From the NCBI GenBank assembly GCA_026929865.2, contig CM049417.1, positions 14,345,001 through 14,409,000 of the forward strand: a DNA stretch of 64,000 bases, written 5' to 3'. This DNA is from Hyperoplus lanceolatus. Its lineage: Eukaryota > Chordata > Actinopteri > Uranoscopiformes > Ammodytidae. Below the pieces are notes generated by a model. It was not told the origin of the DNA. It worked only from the letters and a program-made list of their open reading frames with translations, and made no database searches. A program made the position numbers and the translations under genes. This document shows, one piece after another, positions 48,891-64,000 of the stretch (position 1 is its first letter; each line of letters opens with the position of its first letter).

Positions 48891-49269
48891 GAACTTTCTT
48901 GATGTCATTTGATGATACGCCGTACACCAGCCGAGACCATTGCAGTGATAAAAGCCAGTGTCCGCTGAACTGCGAGGGGGGCAAACTTCTCCCTCTCCTC
49001 CCAGCGATCCATCCGTCTTCATATTGTGTTCTTTCTCATTTCCTGCACTCCCTCTCTCCCTCTTTTCATGCCGTAATGAGAAGATGATTTGTCTTCTTGA
49101 CCTGCGGGAGATAGTGGGACTGTTCCCTTTGCTCTCTATCATAGTGTTTCCACATAATGAGATGAGATGTGTTGGGAGGATTAACAATCAGCCACTCTTG
49201 ACCTGAGTCTTATCAGGTTCTCTCATGTAAACACATGCTTCCATAAAGGATACAGGAGTTTTTGACCTT

Positions 49270-49352
49270 TTAAAGGGATAGTTCAGTATTTTTGAAGTGG
49301 GGTTGTATGGGTAGGTATAGTATATAAGTGTAATACTGAACTATCCCTTTAA
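49270..49352. mobile_element. 83-bp palindromic MITE
   Basis: ttaaagggatagttcagtat at the left is mirrored by atactgaactatccctttaa at the right: 20-bp perfect inverted repeats around about 43 bp. The sequence (a)gggatagttca is a common end of fish MITEs. It could form a stable hairpin when transcribed. Confidence 0.85.
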
Positions 49353-49660
49353 CCAGACCTAAGAAGACCAGATAGAAATCTGTTCATTTAGGTTATTACT
49401 TCACTGAATAATTTACAGCAGGCTTAACTACTCTACAACAACAACAATGCATACGTGATTAAACAAGGCCAGTGTGAGTGACACATGGCTAACACTGGTG
49501 TCATTTGCCGGCGTCTGGAGGGAGGATTGGCTTTCAAAAGTGTTTGTTGACAGGGAGCGGGGACAGTGACATGCAGTGGGAAGGAAAAATCCTGATAGCA
49601 CACACGGGCGACATCAGCACCCCACCCATGGCTTTAGTGCTCAAAGCAAATCTACCTGTT

Positions 49661-49844
<184 letters not shown>

Positions 49845-51103
49845 TCAAGGATGCCTTCAGGGTGCTAAAGCTGTCAGACAAAAAGACGCGGTTGACAGTG
49901 CAGGAGGACCTGGGGCAAATATTGACTCTTTGAATATTTTTTTTCCTCACATAGGTGTGTGTTGACTTTAGCTCTTAACTCGGAGAAGGAAACAAAACAA
50001 AACAAAAAACTGTCACGAGTTTTGTCAAAGGTTTCTTACATTACACACCGAAGTGGCTCTGAAATCCCACAGGGTAAATTAGGCGTGCGCATTAAAAAAA
50101 GGTGTTATAGATAATAATAAAGTTGGGTTCCGTCCCGTTGGCCCTAACTTCATAATAAGCAGTCAATGTATCTGTGGTGCTGAATTATGCAGGACTGCAG
50201 GTGACGGGCGCTCCCATGCCTCTGCCAGGCTTAAGGGCCCTACATCTTATCTCTGTCTGTGGCTATGGGCCAGGAGGGAGGGAGGTACCAATGTGTTTAG
50301 GGGGAAAAACGTTTGGGAGCTGAAGTGAGGAAGTCTTGTCAATGTTTAACACCTCTTCAACGACATCAGCTCCTTTAAAAAAAAAAAACACTATGACCTT
50401 CTGAAATGGCTCACTGCCAAAAAAAACCTGTCTTTGACTCAAATAAAAATGGCTTACTTACACAGTATCTTAAACAAAGAGTTAAAGCACCACTTACAGT
50501 ATCTAACTCAGGAAACAAACTAGGAAAAAAGGGCACATTCACTCTTTCACAGATGAAAAGCTGAGCTTGTTCGAAGCAATAAAACTCACCCGATAGCTCG
50601 ATTCAATACACTGCTGGTACATCCTCACAGTTTTGACTATAGGGTTTATTTTTTAGCAAACATTTGAAATGTTTCTGTTTAACACTCTGAAATAAGTTTG
50701 CCGACTTGAATGGGCCTGTATATTCTTGTGCTACTGATAAACTGTTATTGTAACATTCTCCACCACACACAACAAAGGACAAGAATCCAGTTTCCCGAGT
50801 TTGGGATATAATATTTAACCGGAGCAAAACACAAGGACATTCCTCATCAAGGACTATTTGAGGTTTTAAAGGTGAAAGATGCCTTTTAATGTTGACACTG
50901 ACTAGAAAGCTATTCATGTTGCAGACCATGAAATCCAGCAGCAGAGATGTGTTAACAGCTGGAAAGGAAGATGGATTTATGTTTTTAATTGTGTGTTTCT
51001 AGCCTCAGATATGAGTTTACATACAGGTTAACAACCCAGAATAATCATGTTCTAGAATCTAGGTGGGTATTTCCTTCTTGAATACATTCCTCTGAGACAG
51101 AGA

Positions 51104-51105
<2 letters not shown>

Positions 51106-51150
<45 letters not shown>
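51106..51150. repeat. (GT)n microsatellite
   Basis: Perfect GT tract. Confidence 0.96.
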
Positions 51151-51153
<3 letters not shown>

Positions 51154-52982
51154 CCTGACAATTAAGTCTGACATCATTAATGCATACAAAGCCTTGAGAA
51201 AAACAAACACATTAAGCGAATGTCACTCCTCGGGGAACTGTACAACAAGTGGCCTAATGGAGCTAATAAAAAAACAACATGGAGGAATCTGACACACCAC
51301 TGCTCTTTGTTTGCCCATACACACTTCGTCTACGCTCAACACACAGCCGGTCGTGGCACAAATTGGATTGTTGCAAAACTGCTTTAGTATCATAATCTTG
51401 AGACTGTGTGAGGTGAAATGACGAGTCACTGAGATGACACAATTAAAGTCTAATAATAAATGTAATAAGATTAAAATGATAAGTCTGGCAATATTAGCTG
51501 TTTTTATTGTGAAGGGATCACATCAAATACCTTTTTTCATGCCAGTGCCACGGTAGTTCATGGTAGAAAATATAGAGTTATATACAGTGGCTACCTTTCA
51601 AAAGTGGCTAGATCATTTTCTAACAGATGGGAACTAGCTTTTGGCAAATGTCATCAAATAAGAGTAAATAGTCTAAAATAGGGACAATGTTCAGCTGTGG
51701 ATCAATACACATTTGGTACATTGGTTCATAATTAAGGCCCAACAACACTGCATGTGGAGTAGATTCAAAATAAACTACACCGGTTCTTCGTGATTTAGAG
51801 ACACAACACACAACAGAGGTTTATTTATGTGTTTTAAAATTGTAATTCTTTTTGGCCTAATTTATTTTAAATTTGTATGCCTTTGTGAACTGCGACTGTG
51901 AACTACATTTCCCATGCATGCTTACTGTATGTTGAGCCCAGGTGCGCTCTGCCATTGTGTGGTCATTATAAACCTGAGATTCCTCTTTGTCAAACATTTG
52001 TTCTGATAAAAGTCTGACGACTGAAAGCCTGTCTTTTTGATGATGTTACATACAGTGTTAATAAGTCAATGAAGGCTTTCTTTGTCAACATTTGATGTTT
52101 TGTTCTTCTTACACCTTGGCATTGAATGTGTCCAAAAACTTTTGAAAATTGAGTAAAAATAGGTTGCATTGTTTTGCTAGGCCAAAATTCCCTTTACTAT
52201 CACAGTCACAGTCCTTCTGCTCTAGAAATTCACTATTTTACAAAGTGTGTGTTAATCCGCAGGTAAAAATAGTCCCAGACAAAGGTTCCATTTACTTACT
52301 GTTGGAATAACATTTGCGCAGCTCTTCTCTAGCACACTGCTTTATTCAAGCAGTGTTTGAGAGACATTTGGCAAAAAAAATACAGTCTGCAGCCGAACTA
52401 AATGGAAAAATACAATATTCTATATTTGTGACCTTTCATGGGATATTGTGTGAGTAGAAAATAAGAGCATAACATCAGTCTTTACCTTGACATACTTCTC
52501 CTTTTACCTAACATGCGCTTGTGGAAAAACTATATGCAAAGCCTGTCTTTAAGCTAATGCTGTTTACCGGGACATTTTGCATTTAAAAAATTTGCAGGCC
52601 AACATAGATCTGACCTTATTTTGTGTGCTAAAAAGTAGGGCTTTTTATTTTGAAACAGTAAAGTATAGTTTTTTTATTGATTACATGTGTTGAGTGTAAT
52701 GCATCTTTTCAAACTCTTTACCATTTTATTAATAACAAAGCCCCAGCTGTTGTCTATCTGTACATGAAATACCTTTCTGTGTAGCGTTGAAGTGATTGAA
52801 ATAGGATCAAAGTAATGTAGTGACGCACAGGCCGAGCTCAGCGCTGTTGTTTTCACCACCAAACGGAACATTGATGATTAGATGAGTCACTGGTTTGATT
52901 AAAGCGGAACACCGCAGAAGATCAGGCTGCTTGGTTTACATGGAGATGACCCTTTTTAATTTTTGGGAGACGATTATAACCT

Positions 52983-53015
<33 letters not shown>

Positions 53016-53032
53016 ACGCACACGCACACACA
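52983..53032. repeat. (CA)n/(CACACG)n microsatellite
   Basis: CA tract with regularly spaced CACACG variants. Confidence 0.93.
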
Positions 53033-54078
53033 CCTTTACCAGTATTTGAACTTTATAAAGAAAAAGCTAATTCTTAAAACCTTTTTTTTTTGTTCCACCA
53101 GTTTTTGAAACAGACACCAAACCATGATTAATCAGATGTGTTTTTCATGTGGGGATTTCTCTTTTGGAGATGCTGGAGAAAATTCCACTTGTTCTCCAGC
53201 ATGGGATTTCCTATCTTACTAAACAGCCGCCCATTTAATCTACAAGTCGTCTTGTCCATCCTGTATCAAAGTAAACACCAAAAAGAACAGCTACCTTATT
53301 GTTATAATAGCAGAATTAGTGAAAAAAAAAATGAATAGGCCTACATTAAAAAACATGAATTTCCCTGTTCAAAACACATGCATTTCCTTATTTTAAAAAA
53401 AACATAACTTAAATAAACCTAGAGCTCTTGGGAAAAAAGTTTTACCTTTCATTCCTGGAATACGTTCAGCAGAAGGAGGAACCAAGTGTCAGGCTATACA
53501 ACAGCAGCACTATAATCAATATAGCGATGAGTGATTACAGCAACACATACAGTACAGATATAGAAGGGTGAGATGAATAGATAAATGGTCACAGAAATGA
53601 ACTATTTCTGTATCACCGCTCCACCTCCTAGGAGTATTTCTTTTTCTTTTCTTTCTTGTATCAGTGTTGGCTGTTGTTTACAAGGTGCTCTGTGTATTTC
53701 CTGGCTCAAGCTTTAAAAGCCCTGAGGTGTTCATTATCGTAGGCCCCGGGGCCCCGGACGACGCCCACTGAGGATCTAACTGCTGCCATGGCCGGGTTTA
53801 AAACACTTCAAATCCAACAGTGAATGAAGGAGGAAGCTGGTAAACAAGCATCTGATGTTTCTCCAGAATCACAATCTCTAACACGCTCACGTTTGCTTTT
53901 TAAAATCTGCTTCAGTGTAATACAAACTAAAGATCTAACACCGTGAAAGAGAGCTGAAGTAATTCATGGATTCTAGCCTGGGCTCCAAGTAAATAATGTT
54001 CCAGAGATACAGAGCAGGGAAATAGTAATAAGAGGCACAAGAAAGAAAAGAAAGAAAGAGGATTATGTCATGACAGAT

Positions 54079-54108
54079 GTCTGTCTGTCTGTCTGTCTGC
54101 CTGTCTGT
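54079..54108. repeat. (GTCT)n microsatellite
   Basis: Short tetranucleotide GTCT run with one GCCT variant. Confidence 0.92.
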
Positions 54109-55561
54109 GCAGTGACATGCGGTGAGATTTACGTGCAAAGACACCGGAGTTGTGCTTTTTTGACGTACCTATTGAAGAATACAGGATTGATGTTTTTGCT
54201 TGCCACCCACAATGAAGGGGCATCAAATGTAATGCTTATTCTACATATCTGAAAGCTACACAAAATAAATGTACCTCAAAATTGACATGTTTTAAAGTGG
54301 TTTCCTTTATTTTACAATACAAATATAATATGTAGAAATGATCTGGCAGACAAACGATTTAAAAAAGGTGAGATACAGTGAAACTTCATTGAGCATAAAA
54401 AACGACTTAATTAAGCGTTAGCACACTCTTTAAAAAGCCACACGTGTACTTCCCTCTTGCAGCGTCTGGCCTCGATTAGTTCTGTTGTAAGGCACATGAG
54501 CGAGCTGCGGATAGAACTAATGTCACCGGCCGGACTTGGAGACGCAAAGCCTGACCTATAGAGTAAAACAAACAGCTGTGTGCTTGATTCACCAATGATT
54601 TGACCTTAGCTGGATATCAGTGAAATGTACTGAGGGATTTCTATTTTAACCTTTTAGGGAAAGATTTCAAACCTGCATCGATCTTCTGAACACCCCCACA
54701 TCACCAACACAGTAATGTTGGGCAGTCAATGACACTATTAACCAATAAAAACAGTGACAGCTGTCAGTGTAGGTCCTACAGTGTATAAGCTCTTTCTCTA
54801 AAAGCAGCTACATGATTCATTCGGTTTATTCTAATGAAATTATTGATGACACGAGCTATAAATAAGGGACTCTCCCTCCTTCCCCATGCACCAGACTTTA
54901 GCAAAGTCTGCTTTCTTCTCACAGTGAATCAAAAATGATGCGAGTTTAGATCTTATAAATAACAAGAGAAGTCAAAATGGAGACAAAAACACGGCTAGCG
55001 TAAAAAAAACCAGGGAACAAAATGCTTTGACCATTCTTCTTCCACTTGCTCAGTGAAATGAGCGAGATTCCTGAAGAAGAAAAAAAAAAGCTTTGGCAAG
55101 GGCTGGGTTCGCACAGGACATGTTGACTCGACGTTAGCATTGCTATGCTAAATAGGTGATAAGAGCAAAGTATATTGGTTTTCACTAATACCAGTGCAAT
55201 GGCAGTTTTTTGGACATGGCAAAGCAGTGAGCGAGCGTGCACAGGCTCAATGAGACTGAGGAGTGTTACGTACACTGGATTCAAACAGGCAGGTATGGCT
55301 GCAGGCGAGATTCACAGTCTCATGTGTCTTCATGTGTGGCTTTATGCAAAAAAAACAAAAAAAAACATCTTGTGTGGGCATAAAAACAAAACAAAATATA
55401 CAAGATAAATCTGTACTTTGTCTTATTGTAAACAGAGTTTTCCTTCATTCGTTCCTTCAAGTTCTTTGATTTAAAAAATCTAAAACAAAAGAGTCTTAGT
55501 TAGTTCAGAGCCGTGGCAAAAGTTTCACGGTGACGAGCGAGAGGAGAGTGCAGATGGTATG

Positions 55562-63127
<7,566 letters not shown>

Positions 63128-63579
63128 TTGACCAGCTGTGTTGTGGAGCTGTGGAGGGACATTAAGAAATCAATTCAACTTTAATCACACAAAGACCCTC
63201 AAACAGCTCAGACAAAATGTTCCAAAAGGGATAAAACCTCGTCTTTAAAACATGCACATATAGCTTTCAGCATAGTGGCATTTTCCCAATAATGTCACTC
63301 ATCATTGAAAGGTTACAGTTAGCTCCAAAGACACTACTAGTCAAGTACAAAAACACACAAACACACACACAATCGCTATTAATTGAATAGTTCACCACCT
63401 CTGACATGTGAGGGATTTTTAAATGAGGGCGTTTTTTTGTTCGAGTTCCCTTGGAAGATTTTACCTCATCATCAGTCATGTGTTTGCTTTTGCCCTTGGT
63501 CTGGATGGTGTTTTGGACATGAGGATGAAAACTGTCTTGACTAAAGCACAGATAAAGATGATATTGCCATCCATCACTG

Positions 63580-63674
<95 letters not shown>
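63580..63674. repeat. (GT)n microsatellite
   Basis: Perfect GT tract of about 95 bp. Confidence 0.97.
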
Positions 63675-63677
<3 letters not shown>

Positions 63678-63878
63678 AAGAGAGTGTGCATCTAGGAGTG
63701 ACCTTTTCTCTCCTGCTGGTGTGTTTCTCCAGGCTTTGGCATTTCATTGCCTGGGTAAATAATTAATCACCCAGTCTTGAATGGGTTTGTCTGCTGGCGG
63801 AGGAGGAAGAGAGAGCGGTAAAGGTAGAGGACAGACACACACAGTATCTCTTTGTGGAATAAATGGAAGGATGTGGTG

Positions 63879-63897
63879 GTGGGGGGGGGGGGGGGGG
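63879..63897. repeat. Poly-G run
   Basis: About 19 consecutive G residues on the plus strand; potential G-quadruplex and a likely sequencing or assembly hazard. Confidence 0.9.
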
Positions 63898-64000
63898 CAC
63901 CAGACAAAACAGGTTCAACCTTGGCTGTCTGACCCCCCAGTGGGCCTTTCCTTCACTTTGAGTCCGAACTTTAAAGCCGAATGGGAAAAAGTCAAAAACT

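Larger units (their letters stand above)
63149..64000 (-). other. pgcka1 upstream intron or 5' region, repeats only
   Basis: Upstream of the start-codon exon acceptor at 63149. No further exon was recognised, so the non-coding first exon probably lies beyond the window. It contains a GT tract (63580-63674) and a run of about 19 G (63879-63897). Confidence 0.45.

Overview
This window is a piece of a teleost fish nuclear genome, most likely a percomorph. It holds vertebrate multi-exon genes with GT-AG introns of fish-like size, very long CA, GA and TTTC microsatellites, tRNA-derived SINEs, Tc1/mariner, hAT and piggyBac relics, and the fish-typical LINE tails and MITEs that go with them. There is no sign of prokaryotic or viral gene organisation.

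Layout. (1) 1-7400, minus strand: the 5' part of a period circadian regulator gene (per1). Six coding exons reach from the start codon through PAS-A and leave the window at its left edge. Two alternative first-exon/promoter regions near 4.2-4.5 kb and 7.0-7.4 kb each carry a CACGTG E-box. (2) 7400-13650: intergenic. It contains a decayed tandem copy of the 3' end of the next gene and a 1.05-kb hAT relic that stops 32 bp short of that gene's stop codon. (3) 13687-20498, minus strand: a complete USP37-like deubiquitinase gene. I could splice 27 coding exons in a continuous frame to 1074 aa. Half of the protein is encoded by a tandem array of 12 duplicated, phase-symmetric exons of two kinds (about 150 and 87 nt); this is the most unusual structure in the window. 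(4) 22499-about 48.9 kb, plus strand: rell1, a RELT-like single-pass membrane protein. It is head-to-head with the USP37-like gene, and its large introns are full of nested transposons. (5) 48.9-55.5 kb: intergenic. (6) 55562-63127, minus strand: both coding exons of the orthologue of human C4orf19/PGCKA1, converging on rell1. The RELL1-C4orf19 convergent pair is also found on human 4p14, which supports both identifications.

The four genes are not an operon-like unit. per1 belongs to the circadian clock feedback loop, the USP37-like enzyme removes ubiquitin, RELL1 and PGCKA1 are membrane-associated adaptor proteins linked to stress-kinase signalling in mammals. The mobile-element layer is rich. 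One locus is a LINE split by a TcMar element that is itself split by a SINE, and removing the inserts restores the LINE reading frame. Other elements are a foldback made of two Tc1 3' halves, a piggyBac MITE flanked by TTAA, two opposed copies of one MITE in rell1, and a MITE placed 6 bp behind a rell1 splice donor.

All calls come from reading the sequence and from remembered protein families; no search was run.
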